Position numbers and translations under genes: made by a program. Below, piece after piece: positions 40,531 to 49,301 of a stretch of DNA of 64,000 bases. The DNA is from Natronospirillum operosum. GTDB taxonomy: Bacteria; Pseudomonadota; Gammaproteobacteria; Pseudomonadales; Natronospirillaceae. How positions within the stretch are numbered: the first letter of the stretch is position 1; the number at the start of each line of letters is the position of its first letter. The DNA is taken from the NCBI RefSeq assembly GCF_004768465.1, contig NZ_SRMF01000010.1, positions 58,694-122,693 on the forward strand, given 5' to 3'. The notes below the pieces were generated by a model. That model saw only the letters and a list, made by a program, of their open reading frames with translations, made no database searches and was not told the DNA's origin.

Positions 40531-41040
40531 TCAGGCGGCTTTCTTGCCGGCCTTCTCGGTTTCAACCTTGCCAGCCTGGGGCTTCTCCTGAGGCTGGTGC
40601 TCCAGTGCCTGCTGATCGTCCACGTCGATGTCAATGCTCTTGGGCTTCATGGCTTCCGGCACTTCCTTCACCAGGTTGATGGTGAGCAGGCCGTTGCTCA
40701 GGTTGGCCCCGCGCACTTCGACATGGTCCGCCAGGCTGAACTTGCGCTCGAAAGTGCGCGTCGCAATACCCTGATACAGGTACTGGCGGTCGTCACTGTC
40801 TTCGGCTTTGCGACCACGGACAGTCAGTACACCGCGCTCCACCTGGATGTCCAGTTCGCTGCGCTCGAAGCCAGCCACAGCCAGCGTCACGGCGTAGCGA
40901 TTTTCATCGGTCACCTCGATATTGTACGGCGGATAACCGGCAGAGTGCTGGTCATTGCGCAGTACGGAATCCAGCAGTGAACCGAAGCGGTCAAAACCGA
41001 TGGTGCTGCGGTACAGCGGAGTCAGATCAATGGTGTTCAT
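40531..41040 (-). CDS. ibpA: Small heat shock protein (Hsp20/IbpA)
   Basis: A 169-residue ATP-independent chaperone that binds unfolding proteins and hands them to DnaK/ClpB. It starts MNTIDLTPLYRSTIGFDRF, typical of IbpA. The alpha-crystallin domain spans about 38-125 (YNIEVTDENRYAVTLAVAGF, LTVRGRK, FERKFSLADHVEV) and contains the NGLLTINLV strand. The tail after about 130 is unusually long and Lys/Glu/Gln-rich, ending KAGKKAA. The ATG at 41040 has AAGGAGGA eight bases upstream. Expression is likely controlled by a sigma-32 promoter and a ROSE-type RNA thermometer in its leader, with a terminator downstream. Confidence 0.95.
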   Translation of the reverse strand: MNTIDLTPLYRSTIGFDRFGSLLDSVLRNDQHSAGYPPYNIEVTDENRYAVTLAVAGFERSELDIQVERGVLTVRGRKAEDSDDRQYLYQGIATRTFERKFSLADHVEVRGANLSNGLLTINLVKEVPEAMKPKSIDIDVDDQQALEHQPQEKPQAGKVETEKAGKKAA

Positions 41041-41044
41041 GGCA

Positions 41045-41067
41045 ATATCCTCCTTCAGAAGCGATAT
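41045..41067 (-). promoter_or_regulatory. ROSE-like RNA thermometer hairpin over the ibpA ribosome binding site
   Basis: In the transcript, AUAUC-G-CUUC pairs with GGAG-GAUAU around a UGAA loop. This sequesters the AGGAGG ribosome binding site and leaves a bulged G inside a UCGCU word. U-Y-G-C-U opposite AGGA with a bulged G is the hallmark of ROSE elements in small heat shock gene leaders. Upstream in the leader other short hairpins (for example GGGCA-GUG-UGCCC) fit the multi-hairpin ROSE layout. Confidence 0.75.
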
Positions 41068-41167
41068 CTGATTAATGTCACTCATTGTCAGGCGGGCACA
41101 CTGCCCAGTTCAGGCGCAGTGGCCACGCCGAGACGGACTCTCTGCGAGACGTCCGCCTCTGCTCACT

Positions 41168-41195
41168 TAATGGGGTCTGCGCATCCGGCTTCAAC
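41168..41195 (-). promoter_or_regulatory. Sigma-32 heat shock promoter of ibpA
   Basis: Read on the minus strand: TGTTGAA (-35, 41196-41190), 14 bases, CCCCATTA (-10, 41175-41168). This closely matches the CTTGAA-N13-CCCCATNT heat shock consensus. The predicted start near 41161 gives a leader of about 120 bases holding the ROSE-like hairpin. Confidence 0.75.
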
Positions 41196-41211
41196 AGGAC
41201 AGGAGGAGCTG

Positions 41212-41233
41212 AGAGCCCGCCATTACGGGCTCT
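41212..41233 (+). terminator. Hairpin between ibpA and the ABC exporter genes
   Basis: An 8-bp stem AGAGCCCG / CGGGCTCT with a 6-base loop, followed on the plus strand by TTTACACTTT. On the minus strand it lies 40 bp after the permease stop and could end that transcript, though without a T-run in that direction. Confidence 0.5.
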
Positions 41234-41272
41234 TTACACTTTGAAGGAGATCAGTTGGAGCGCTGTTTCAGA

Positions 41273-42130
41273 TCATCTGGGGCGCCGGTACAGCACCATG
41301 GCCAGCGGTGCGAAAACCACCGTAATAAAGGCCGGCAGTGCCAGCGCCAGCAGCAGGCCGGACAGGGTGGCGGTGCCCGCCATCAATTCCCGAATGGCCG
41401 ACACCAGATGCGATACCGGGTTGGCATTGACCACCGCCTGCAGCCAGCCGGGCATGGTCGCCGGGTCGACAAACACATTGGAGGCGAACGTCAGCGGCAT
41501 CAGGACAATCCAGCTGATGGTCATGACGGTGCCCGGTGTGCGCATCAGCAGCCCCAGGGTGGTGAAGATCCAGCCGATACCGAAGGCAAATACATTCAGC
41601 AGCACCATGGAGTACAGCACCCCTGCCAGCCCGGCCTCAGGCCGAAAGCCCATCAGCAGCCCGATCAGAACCACAATGATGGAAGAGCCGGTATAACGCA
41701 GGAAATCACCCAGCATGGCCCCGACCAGCGGCGACGGGCCCCAGATCGGCATCGATTTGAAGCGGTCATAGATGCCCTTGGAGATATCGGTGTTCAGCGT
41801 TACCCCCGTATAGATGGTGGTGAAGATGACGGTCTGCGCCAGTATGCCCGGCAGCAGAAACTGCAGGTAGTCGATAGTCGACCCGGCCAGTGCACCGCCA
41901 AACAGGTAGGTGAACATGACCGTGAACATGATGGGCGTCACCACCACGTCGAACAGCTGTTCGGGCACATGCTTGATTTTCAGCAGCGCACGCCAGCCGA
42001 ACATGGTGGCATTGGACACCGGTCCGGGGCGACGCGGTGCAGCACGGCGACTGATGGCCTGCTGCAGGTCGGCATCGAACAGAGCGCCGGTTTCGGGTTC
42101 AGTCATCGGGGCAAGCTTCTGATCGCTCAT
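41273..42130 (-). CDS. ABC-2 type transporter permease (DrrB-like)
   Basis: A 285-residue permease with about six membrane helices and an N-terminal cytoplasmic leader ([20 protein letters not shown]). [20 protein letters not shown] and the following [17 protein letters not shown] segment are typical of DrrB/NodJ-like ABC-2 permeases. It is coupled to the ATPase gene by an ATGA overlap. It probably exports a hydrophobic drug, lipid or polysaccharide-type molecule; the substrate is unknown. Confidence 0.9.
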   Translation of the reverse strand: MSDQKLAPMTEPETGALFDADLQQAISRRAAPRRPGPVSNATMFGWRALLKIKHVPEQLFDVVVTPIMFTVMFTYLFGGALAGSTIDYLQFLLPGILAQTVIFTTIYTGVTLNTDISKGIYDRFKSMPIWGPSPLVGAMLGDFLRYTGSSIIVVLIGLLMGFRPEAGLAGVLYSMVLLNVFAFGIGWIFTTLGLLMRTPGTVMTISWIVLMPLTFASNVFVDPATMPGWLQAVVNANPVSHLVSAIRELMAGTATLSGLLLALALPAFITVVFAPLAMVLYRRPR

Positions 42131-43101
42131 GCGGTCACCTCCATGGTGTCGGTCTCCGGTTCGGCTGGATGCCCGGTCAGGGCCATGAATACTTCATCCA
42201 GGCTGGGCTGCCCCAGCGAGAAACTGCGCAGCGGGATATCGGCCTCGGTCAGCGCATTCAGCGCCCGGGGAGCATGCCGGGTATCATCCAGTTGCAGCGT
42301 CAGCGCCGTGGGGTCGGCTTCGGCATAGGGCTCTATGCCCAGTTGCTCGCGCAATACCCGCGCCGCCGGTTCACGCTGGTCGGCCGACAGCACACTGACA
42401 TGCAGCACACTGGTACCGACCGAGGCCTTCAGCTCGGCCGAAGTACCTTCGGCAATGACCCGACCATGGTCGATGACGGCAATACGCTCCGCCAACTGGT
42501 CGGCTTCTTCCAGATACTGCGTGGTCAGCAGCACTGTAGTGCCGCCCCGGGTCAGGGCGCGCACGATGTCCCACACCTGGTTGCGCGAGCGCGGGTCCAG
42601 GCCGGTCGTGGGCTCATCCAGAAACAGCAGGTCGGGCGTGACCAGAATGGAAGCCGCAATATCGAGACGCCGGCGCATGCCGCCGGAATAGTATTTCACC
42701 TGCTGCCCGGCAGCCTCGGCCAGCCCGAACCCCTGCAGCAGCTCTTCTGCCCGGGCGCGGCCGTCACGGCGGCGGAATCCGAGCAGACCGGCCAGCAGCC
42801 GCAGGTTTTCCAGACCGGTGAGGTCTTCATCGACAGAAGCAAACTGCCCGGTCAGGCTGATGCGCTGCCGCACTGCTGCCGCTTCCGTGGCCACATTGTG
42901 CCCCAGTACCAGGGCTTCGCCGCCGTCGGGTTTGAGCAGGGTGGCCAGCATTCTGAGTGTGGTGGTCTTGCCGGCGCCGTTGGGGCCCAGCACGCCATAG
43001 ACGGTGCCCTGAGGCACACGCAGGTCGACGCCGTCGACGGCGCGATTGGTGCCGAACACCTTGACCAGTTGTCGGGTTTCAATGGCGAGGGGGCTTGTCA
43101 T
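42127..43101 (-). CDS. ABC transporter ATPase, DrrA family
   Basis: A 324-residue ATPase. Walker [10 protein letters not shown], signature [13 protein letters not shown], Walker [13 protein letters not shown], then a His switch in TTQYLEEAD. The C-terminal DrrA-specific region (about 225-320) ends with the [12 protein letters not shown] motif of the daunorubicin-resistance type. GGAG precedes the ATG. It forms a two-gene exporter with the overlapping permease gene. Confidence 0.93.
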   Translation of the reverse strand: MTSPLAIETRQLVKVFGTNRAVDGVDLRVPQGTVYGVLGPNGAGKTTTLRMLATLLKPDGGEALVLGHNVATEAAAVRQRISLTGQFASVDEDLTGLENLRLLAGLLGFRRRDGRARAEELLQGFGLAEAAGQQVKYYSGGMRRRLDIAASILVTPDLLFLDEPTTGLDPRSRNQVWDIVRALTRGGTTVLLTTQYLEEADQLAERIAVIDHGRVIAEGTSAELKASVGTSVLHVSVLSADQREPAARVLREQLGIEPYAEADPTALTLQLDDTRHAPRALNALTEADIPLRSFSLGQPSLDEVFMALTGHPAEPETDTMEVTA

Positions 43102-43158
43102 ATCAGGCTCTCCGTGTGCCGCACATCCGGCTTTAAGGAGAGCCGAGTTTAGCCCTGT

Positions 43159-43734
43159 CTAGGCAGGCTGGCGACTGAGCTTTGTCACAGTTTTGCGGCC
43201 TGCATGAATGGGCAGTTGCTGCTCGAACTCGCGGGGACTGACGGCGTAGAATGCGGTCAGAGCCTCGACCAGCAGTTGCGGCCGGGTATTGAGGCCCTGC
43301 GCCAGCAGACGCCTGACTTCCTGCCGCACATTGGCCTTGAAGGATGCCGATGGCCCGCAGCCGCCGCTGATATTGTCGGCACTGAAATGAAACGGGTGCC
43401 CGGCAGCGGCAGCGAAGATCCATTCATAGGCCTGCGGTCGCACCTCGACCCGCTCGAACTCGATCTGCTCGGCCGGAGTACGGCCGTCCGGCTTGTACCA
43501 GTAGCCGAAATCCTCCAGTTGGCGCCGCGCCGACCCCGCCACGCACCAGTGCCCTATTTCGTGCAGGGCACTGGCAAAGAAGCCGTGCGCAAACAGGATC
43601 CTATGACACGGATGCGTGGCGTCCGCCGGGAGATAGACCGGCTCGTCATCCCCGGCGATCAGTTCGGTCTGGTAGCGGTCCCGGAACAGGCTGTTGAACA
43701 GCCTGATCAGGTCCTCAACCTGGTATTGCCGCAT
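43159..43734 (-). CDS. epmC: Elongation factor P hydroxylase
   Basis: A 191-residue EpmC (YfcM) that hydroxylates the beta-lysylated lysine of EF-P. Hallmarks: GDDEPVYLPAD, HRILFAHGFFASALHEIGHW with the metal-binding HExxH, and DFGYWYKPDGR. It starts 2 bp after the stomatin-family stop and so is translated from that operon. EpmA/EpmB and EF-P genes are not in this window. Confidence 0.92.
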   Translation of the reverse strand: MRQYQVEDLIRLFNSLFRDRYQTELIAGDDEPVYLPADATHPCHRILFAHGFFASALHEIGHWCVAGSARRQLEDFGYWYKPDGRTPAEQIEFERVEVRPQAYEWIFAAAAGHPFHFSADNISGGCGPSASFKANVRQEVRRLLAQGLNTRPQLLVEALTAFYAVSPREFEQQLPIHAGRKTVTKLSRQPA

Positions 43735-43736
43735 GC

Positions 43737-44756
43737 TCAGCCCTGGCTGTTACCGCTGCCGCCACTGACGGCACCCGGGCCCAGCAGCTCGCGAATACCG
43801 CCGACAGAGCCCATGAGATTGGACGCCTCAACCGGCACGAATACGCGATCGCCCTCTTTCGCGATCTGCGGCAGCATGTCGATATAGTCCTTGGCAATCA
43901 GGTAGTTGATGGCCATGGAGGGGTCATTGGTCTTGTCCTGAATGGCTTCCACGATATGGCGGATCGCCTTGGCTTCACCCTCGGCATGCAGGACCGCTGC
44001 CCGCTTGTCACCCTCGGCCTTGGCCACGGCGGCTTCGCGGTCACCTTCCGCATTCAGGATAACGGACTGCTTGTCGCCTTCCGCTTTCAGAATTTCGGCC
44101 TGCTTGTAGCCCTCGGCCGTTCTGACCTGAGCCCGGCGATTACGCTCGGCCACCATCTGCTGGTTCATGGCCTCGCGAATCTCGTCCGGCATGGTGATAT
44201 CGCGGATTTCCACCCGGTTGACCTTCACGCCCCACTTGTTGCCGGCTTCATCCATGGTGGACTGCAGCCGGCCATTGATCTCGTGCCGCGACTCGAAAAT
44301 CTTGTCCAGTTCCATGGTGCCGATTTCCGAACGCAGGGAAGTCTGGGCCAGGGTCTGAATGGCCAGCACCAGATTCTCGGTACCATAGACAGCGGCCTGG
44401 GAATCCATGATCTGGTAGTACAGCACGCCGTCGATCTGCACATTGACGTTGTCCTGCGTGACGACAGCCTGGGCCGGAAAGTCGAGCACGATCTCCCGCA
44501 TGTCGATCTGGCGGTCGATACGGACTACCGGCTGACCATTCTCGAAGCGCAGAATGGTGATCTGACGGGCCTGATCAATAAAGGGCACCAGAAAGTTGAG
44601 GCCCGGCTCGAGCACCCGATGGAACTTGCCCAGCCGCTCGATCACCATGGATCGGCGCTGTGGCACCAGGGTCAGACCCTTGATGACCAGCAGAATGATG
44701 ACGACTGTGAGCAGTACAATCAGGCCGAAACCTGTAAAATCGGTAAATTCGTTCAT
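43737..44756 (-). CDS. SPFH/stomatin-family membrane protein (QmcA-like)
   Basis: A 339-residue protein with one N-terminal membrane helix (about 9-28), an SPFH/band 7 domain (VPQRRSMVIERLGKFHRVLE, then ALYYQIMD-like VLYYQIMDSQAAVYG) and a long Ala/Glu/Lys coiled coil built from repeated AEGDKQ/AEGDRE words (about 215-270). Such proteins form large membrane-associated oligomers with NfeD partners, whose gene is upstream here. The C-terminus is Gly-rich. Co-transcribed with nfeD and epmC. Confidence 0.93.
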   Translation of the reverse strand: MNEFTDFTGFGLIVLLTVVIILLVIKGLTLVPQRRSMVIERLGKFHRVLEPGLNFLVPFIDQARQITILRFENGQPVVRIDRQIDMREIVLDFPAQAVVTQDNVNVQIDGVLYYQIMDSQAAVYGTENLVLAIQTLAQTSLRSEIGTMELDKIFESRHEINGRLQSTMDEAGNKWGVKVNRVEIRDITMPDEIREAMNQQMVAERNRRAQVRTAEGYKQAEILKAEGDKQSVILNAEGDREAAVAKAEGDKRAAVLHAEGEAKAIRHIVEAIQDKTNDPSMAINYLIAKDYIDMLPQIAKEGDRVFVPVEASNLMGSVGGIRELLGPGAVSGGSGNSQG

Positions 44757-44803
44757 GGACCTCGGTCTCCGTAGGTCGGTTTCAAGACAGTATGTAGTTG
44801 CTG

Positions 44804-44827
44804 CCCCGGCAAGTACTGCTGCCGGGG
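44804..44827. other. Hairpin between nfeD and the stomatin-family gene
   Basis: CCCCGGCA / TGCCGGGG, an 8-bp stem with an 8-base loop, followed on the plus strand by GTTTTGTT. Both neighbours are on the minus strand, so it may reduce or tune read-through inside the operon rather than end it. Confidence 0.4.
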
Positions 44828-44861
44828 GTTTTGTTCGGCATCAGGGCGGCTCAGGGCCGCC

Positions 44862-45323
44862 TCATGAAGAGTTTGGCTGACTCTGGCCCGACTCGGGGCG
44901 CACTATGGCGGTAATGCCTTCAAAGCGCAGAATGCGCACCTGCTGGCCGGGCATCAGCTCGGTACCGGCATGGGCCGGGTCCGGCTTCACCGGGTAGGTG
45001 TCGCCCAGCGCCTTGACGACCAGACGTTCACCATCCTGCTGCAGTGCATAGGTTTCATCAGCCAGCCTGCCCTCGCTGTGCTGGCTGTTGCGGCGCCCCG
45101 TGATGCGCCGCATGATCAGAATGACCACCGGGATGAAGATCAACCCGGATACAGCGGCGAAAGCCATTTGCGCGTTCACATCAAGCCCCAGCAGGGCCGC
45201 CAGCACACCAGCGAAGGACATCAGCGCCAGCACCAGCAGAATACCACTGGCCCCACCGGCCACGACGATATCCACCGCCAGCAACACCAGCGCCAGGGCC
45301 AGCCAGATTACCCAGGGTTCCAT
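44862..45323 (-). CDS. NfeD-family membrane protein (short form)
   Basis: A 153-residue protein with three to four membrane helices (about 5-75), then a basic RRITGRRN segment and a C-terminal OB-fold NfeD domain (about 85-145, with LVVKALGDTYPVKPDPAHAG and GQQVRILRFEG). It lacks the ClpP-like protease domain of long NfeD proteins. It partners with stomatin-type SPFH proteins in membrane microdomains. AGGAAAC precedes the ATG. First gene of the nfeD-stomatin-epmC run. Confidence 0.9.
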   Translation of the reverse strand: MEPWVIWLALALVLLAVDIVVAGGASGILLVLALMSFAGVLAALLGLDVNAQMAFAAVSGLIFIPVVILIMRRITGRRNSQHSEGRLADETYALQQDGERLVVKALGDTYPVKPDPAHAGTELMPGQQVRILRFEGITAIVRPESGQSQPNSS

Positions 45324-45396
45324 GCCGTTTCCTGTATCAGATATTCACGTGGAGGTTAGGGGAGTCGGGGGCAAAGCGCAATAAACCTCTAGGTTA

Positions 45397-45600
45397 GTAG
45401 ACAGTAGACGGTCGATAGAAGACAGTAGACGGTAGACCAAGATAGTCGACAGTAGACGGTCGACAGATGACAGTGGTGGGCGTATCTAGATACAACGACC
45501 CACTTCAGGTTGGCAAGCACTGAACGACTTGCACGATTTGTCGGGTTGGCGCTGTATAACTGTCGACCGTCTTCTGTCCTCTGTCTACCTTCCTACCTTC
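45397..45600. repeat. Family C repeats in the nfeD/HMG-CoA lyase gap
   Basis: 45397-45470 is dense in GTAGACAGTAGACGGTCGA words; 45559-45600 carries inverted forms (ACTGTCGACCGTCTTCTGTC). The arms face each other around about 90 bp of other sequence, so a large stem is possible. The same words form the E2 linker at 35341. Nothing else is seen in 45324-45607. Confidence 0.8.
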
Positions 45601-45607
45601 TGGCTAC

Positions 45608-46525
45608 TCAACTTTTACTGTGATGCTCCCGCGCCTGCAGCGCCAGCCCGACCTTGGAGCGATTGTGCCGCTCCAGGCGTTCGCAGATGGCTGTGCCGAC
45701 CTTGGCCATCGCCTTGAGGTCGACATCGGTGCGAATACCCAGCCCCTGCAGCAGATAAAGCACGTCTTCGGTGGCAACATTACCAGCCGCACCCGGCGCA
45801 TAGGGGCAGCCACCAAGGCCCGCGACGGAGCTGTCGATCACGCTGACGCCCTCTTCCAGCGCGGCATAGATATTGGCGATGGCCTGACCGTAAGTGTCGT
45901 GAAAATGTACCGCCAGCGCCTCTACTGGCACCTTTTCGCTCACGGCATGCAGCATGCCCTTTACCGACAGCGGCGTGCCCACACCCAGCGTGTCGCCGAG
46001 GGAAATCTCATAGCAGCCCATTTCATGCAGGGCTGCAGCGACCCGAGCCACGGCATCCGGAGGCACTCTCCCCTCGTAGGGGCAACCGACCACGGTGGAG
46101 ACATAGCCGCGCACGCGGATCTTCTGCTTGCGGGCCGCTTCCAGCACGGGCCTGAAACGGTCGAGGCTTTCCTGAATGGAACAATTGATATTGCGCCGAC
46201 TGAAAGTCTCCGAAGCTGCGGCGAACACGGCCACTTCGTCGGCACCGGCCGCCACGGCATCCTCGAACCCGCGCATATTGGGCGTCAGGGCGGAATAGAT
46301 AACGCCGGGTCGGCGATTGATCTGGCGCAGCACGTCGGCAGAGTCGGCCATCTGCGGCACCCATTCCGGTGACACGAAACTACCTGACTCGATGTGTTTG
46401 AGCCCGGTATCCGCGAGCCGCTCGATCAGTCTTACCTTGTCAACAACGGCCAGCGGGTGGGTTTCATTCTGCAGGCCGTCACGCGGCCCCATTTCAACCA
46501 GTCTGACCTGACGGGGTAATCTCAT
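45608..46525 (-). CDS. liuE: Hydroxymethylglutaryl-CoA lyase
   Basis: A 305-residue TIM-barrel enzyme splitting 3-hydroxy-3-methylglutaryl-CoA into acetoacetate and acetyl-CoA, the last Leu-specific step. Seen: VEMGPRDGLQNE (metal/catalytic Arg-Asp), HFHDTYGQAIAN (metal His pair), and the active-site Cys loop SVAGLGGCPYAPGAAGN. It overlaps the biotin carboxylase gene by ATGA. Last gene of the liu operon; family C repeats follow. Confidence 0.95.
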   Translation of the reverse strand: MRLPRQVRLVEMGPRDGLQNETHPLAVVDKVRLIERLADTGLKHIESGSFVSPEWVPQMADSADVLRQINRRPGVIYSALTPNMRGFEDAVAAGADEVAVFAAASETFSRRNINCSIQESLDRFRPVLEAARKQKIRVRGYVSTVVGCPYEGRVPPDAVARVAAALHEMGCYEISLGDTLGVGTPLSVKGMLHAVSEKVPVEALAVHFHDTYGQAIANIYAALEEGVSVIDSSVAGLGGCPYAPGAAGNVATEDVLYLLQGLGIRTDVDLKAMAKVGTAICERLERHNRSKVGLALQAREHHSKS

Positions 46526-48483
46526 TCCACTGTCTCCTCAGCCGGCACAAAGGCCAGCAATTCGGCACCGGCGCTTACTGCCTCACCGGGCTGAAACCAG
46601 AGGGTTTCGACAGTGCCGTCGGCCGGGGCGCGAATGCTGAGCTCCATCTTCATGGCTTCCAGCACCATCAGCGCCTGTCCGGCCGTCACGGCCTGCCCTG
46701 TGTCCACCAGTATAGACACTACTGTGCCATTCATGGGAGCCGTCAGAGAATGATCTTCGTCGCCGCCTGTGGACAGGTGCTCTGCCACCGGCTGACAGAC
46801 CATATGCCAGGGTCGGCCGTCCACAAACAGTGTCAGGTGTCGCGGTGTGCCGCGATCCCTGGTAAACCAGCCTGCCGAGTGCAGGTGGCCGTTCACTGTC
46901 ACCTGCGCCCGGGTCTCGTCCAGTCGGGTGACGCAGGCCCGCTCCGCTTCCAGCGTAACGGCTGTGATTTCGCCCTGGCACTCCACCTCGATGCAGCGTT
47001 GCGCCGGCTGATTGAGCTGCCAGCCCACCGGCTGGCTCCATAGGTCGCGCGACTGCGCAGCCTCGCGCTCGAGCAGGGCCTGATGCAGGGCCCCCGCCAT
47101 CTGACTCAGGGTCGCATCCGCTGTCGGCGTGGCCAGCAGCTCTGCTTCCCGCGTGCCGATAAAGCCGGTATCCAGGTCGCCGGCAATAAAATCGGGGTGC
47201 AGGACCAGGCGCCGCAGAAACGGGATATTGGTCACCACGCCATCCACCTGATAGTCGGCCAGTGCCTGGGCCAGGCGCTGCAGTGCAGCCTCCCGGGTGT
47301 CGGCATGCACGATCAGCTTGGCGATCATGGGGTCGTAGTACATGCTGACCTCATCACCCTGCACCACGCCCGTATCAATTCTGACGCCGTCGACTTCGGC
47401 CGGCGGGCGCAGGCAGTGGAGCGTGCCGGTGGCCGGCAGAAAACCGTGTTCGGCATCCTCGGCATAGATGCGGGCTTCCACCGCATGGCCCGACAGGCGA
47501 AGGTCGGACTGACTCAGCGGCAGCGGCTGCCCGCTGGCCACCTGCAACTGCCAGGCAACCAGGTCCTGCCCGGTGATCATCTCGGTTACCGGATGCTCGA
47601 CCTGCAGCCGGGTATTCATTTCCATGAAATAGAAGCTGCCGTCGCGGTCGAGCAGAAACTCCACGGTACCGGCCCCGACATAGTCAATGGCCAGAGCGGC
47701 ACGCACGGCAGCTGCCCCCATGGCCTGACGCAGGTCCTCCGTCATGCCGGGTGCCGGTGCTTCCTCAATGACCTTCTGGTGCCGTCGCTGCAACGAGCAG
47801 TCGCGCTCGGCCATATAAACTGCATTGCCCTGGGTGTCGGTAAACACCTGAATTTCCACATGGCGCGGCGCCAGCACGCATTTTTCGACCAGCAGGTCCC
47901 CATTGCCAAAGGCGTTCTCGCCTTCGCGCCGCGCCGCTGTCGCCGCCTCGGCGAAATCCTCCGCCCGGCCGACCACGCGCATACCCTTGCCACCGCCACC
48001 CTGCACGGCCTTCAGCATGACCGGGTAGCCGATCTCGTCAGCGGCCTGACGCAGGCGCTGCGGGTTCTGATCGGCACCATGATAGCCCGGCACCAGAGGC
48101 ACGCCGGCCTGCTCCATCAGCGCCTTGGCCGCACTCTTGGAGCCCATGGCTTCAATGGCACTGGCCGGCGGGCCGATAAAGACAATGCCTGCGGACTCGC
48201 AGGCGCGGGCAAACTCTGCATTCTCGGACAGAAAGCCATAGCCGGGGTGTATGGCCTGGGCACCGGTCTGCTGTGCCGCAGCCAGCACCTTGTCAGCCCG
48301 CAGGTAGGACTCGCGGGCCGGAGCCGGGCCGAGCAGAACGGCTTCATCGGCCATCTGCACATGCTGCGCCTGCTGATCGGCTGCGGAGTAGACCGCCACG
48401 GTACGGATACCCAGCTCGCGACAGGTCCGCATGACCCGACAGGCAATCTCGCCTCGGTTGGCAATCAGTATCTTGCTGAACAT
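46522..48483 (-). CDS. liuD: Methylcrotonyl-CoA carboxylase alpha subunit (biotin carboxylase + BCCP)
   Basis: A 653-residue biotin-dependent subunit. The biotin carboxylase domain is 1-445 (KILIANRGEIACRVMRT, ATP-grasp GGGGKGMRVV, EMNTRLQVEHPVTE). A BT-type middle region precedes the C-terminal biotinyl domain with biotin-Lys in VLEAMKMELSI. With the beta subunit it carboxylates 3-methylcrotonyl-CoA; the adjacent liu genes support this over propionyl- or acetyl-CoA. AGGAAGG precedes the ATG. Confidence 0.94.
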   Translation of the reverse strand: MFSKILIANRGEIACRVMRTCRELGIRTVAVYSAADQQAQHVQMADEAVLLGPAPARESYLRADKVLAAAQQTGAQAIHPGYGFLSENAEFARACESAGIVFIGPPASAIEAMGSKSAAKALMEQAGVPLVPGYHGADQNPQRLRQAADEIGYPVMLKAVQGGGGKGMRVVGRAEDFAEAATAARREGENAFGNGDLLVEKCVLAPRHVEIQVFTDTQGNAVYMAERDCSLQRRHQKVIEEAPAPGMTEDLRQAMGAAAVRAALAIDYVGAGTVEFLLDRDGSFYFMEMNTRLQVEHPVTEMITGQDLVAWQLQVASGQPLPLSQSDLRLSGHAVEARIYAEDAEHGFLPATGTLHCLRPPAEVDGVRIDTGVVQGDEVSMYYDPMIAKLIVHADTREAALQRLAQALADYQVDGVVTNIPFLRRLVLHPDFIAGDLDTGFIGTREAELLATPTADATLSQMAGALHQALLEREAAQSRDLWSQPVGWQLNQPAQRCIEVECQGEITAVTLEAERACVTRLDETRAQVTVNGHLHSAGWFTRDRGTPRHLTLFVDGRPWHMVCQPVAEHLSTGGDEDHSLTAPMNGTVVSILVDTGQAVTAGQALMVLEAMKMELSIRAPADGTVETLWFQPGEAVSAGAELLAFVPAEETVE

Positions 48484-48527
48484 GGGTGCGCCTTCCTGTT
48501 GGGCGCCGGCGCGGGGCCGGCAGCGTA

Positions 48528-49298
48528 TTACTGTTTTTTCAGGAACTGCTTCAGGCCGGCCTGACCGTCCTCGGAGACCCGCACGGTGGCAATGCGCTCA
48601 CTGATTTCATCCAGCAACTCATCATCGATAGCGTGGTCGCTAATGGACAGAATCAGATCCTTGGCCTGCAGCACGGCCGGATGCCGATTGCTCAGCACCA
48701 CATCGGCCCAGTTGGAGGCCGCTGCCTCCAGTTGCAAAGCCGGCACCAGCTTGTGCACCAGGCCCAGTGTGAGCGCCTGCTCGGCCTCAATCACCTCCGC
48801 ACTCAGGCAGTAGCGCCGGGCCTGACGCTCACCGATGGCACGGGTGACATACGGCAGTATGGTGGCCGGCATCAGCCCAACCTTGACTTCGCTGAGGCAG
48901 AAGCGGGCATCGTCGGCGGCCAGCACCATGTCACAGCAGCTCACCAGACCTACGGCACCACCGAAGGCAGCACCCTGTACCACGGCCAGAGTAGGCTGCG
49001 GCATGTGGTAGAGAGTGTTCATCAGCTCCGCGAGCCGACGCGCATCGGTGACGTTGTCCGCATAGTCGTTGTCGATCATGCGCTGCATCCAGCCCAGATC
49101 GGCGCCAGCACTGAAGTGGTTGCCAGCACCACCGAGTTGCACGATCTTGACTTCGGGTGTTTCAGCCGCCTCCTTCAGTTCAACGATCAGCTCTTCAATC
49201 AGCGCATCGTCAAAGGCATTGCGCTTGTCCGGGCGATTGATGGTGAGGTGCAACACCCCGCGTTCGTCCAGTTCCTGTAACAGAAAGTCCTCAGTCAT
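48528..49298 (-). CDS. liuC: Methylglutaconyl-CoA hydratase (enoyl-CoA hydratase family)
   Basis: A 256-residue crotonase-fold enzyme. The oxyanion-hole segments are NHFSAGADLGWMQRM and GAAFGGAVGLVSCCDMVLAA; the catalytic Glu is in SEVKVGL. Position between the two methylcrotonyl-CoA carboxylase genes assigns it to hydration of 3-methylglutaconyl-CoA. It starts 3 bp after the beta-subunit stop. Confidence 0.92.
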   Translation of the reverse strand: MTEDFLLQELDERGVLHLTINRPDKRNAFDDALIEELIVELKEAAETPEVKIVQLGGAGNHFSAGADLGWMQRMIDNDYADNVTDARRLAELMNTLYHMPQPTLAVVQGAAFGGAVGLVSCCDMVLAADDARFCLSEVKVGLMPATILPYVTRAIGERQARRYCLSAEVIEAEQALTLGLVHKLVPALQLEAAASNWADVVLSNRHPAVLQAKDLILSISDHAIDDELLDEISERIATVRVSEDGQAGLKQFLKKQ

Positions 49299-49301
49299 GA
49301 T

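Noticed and set aside
45529..45717. Small plus-strand frame running from the family C region into the HMG-CoA lyase gene
   Set aside because: No ribosome binding site, and it overlaps the well-supported lyase gene on the opposite strand.
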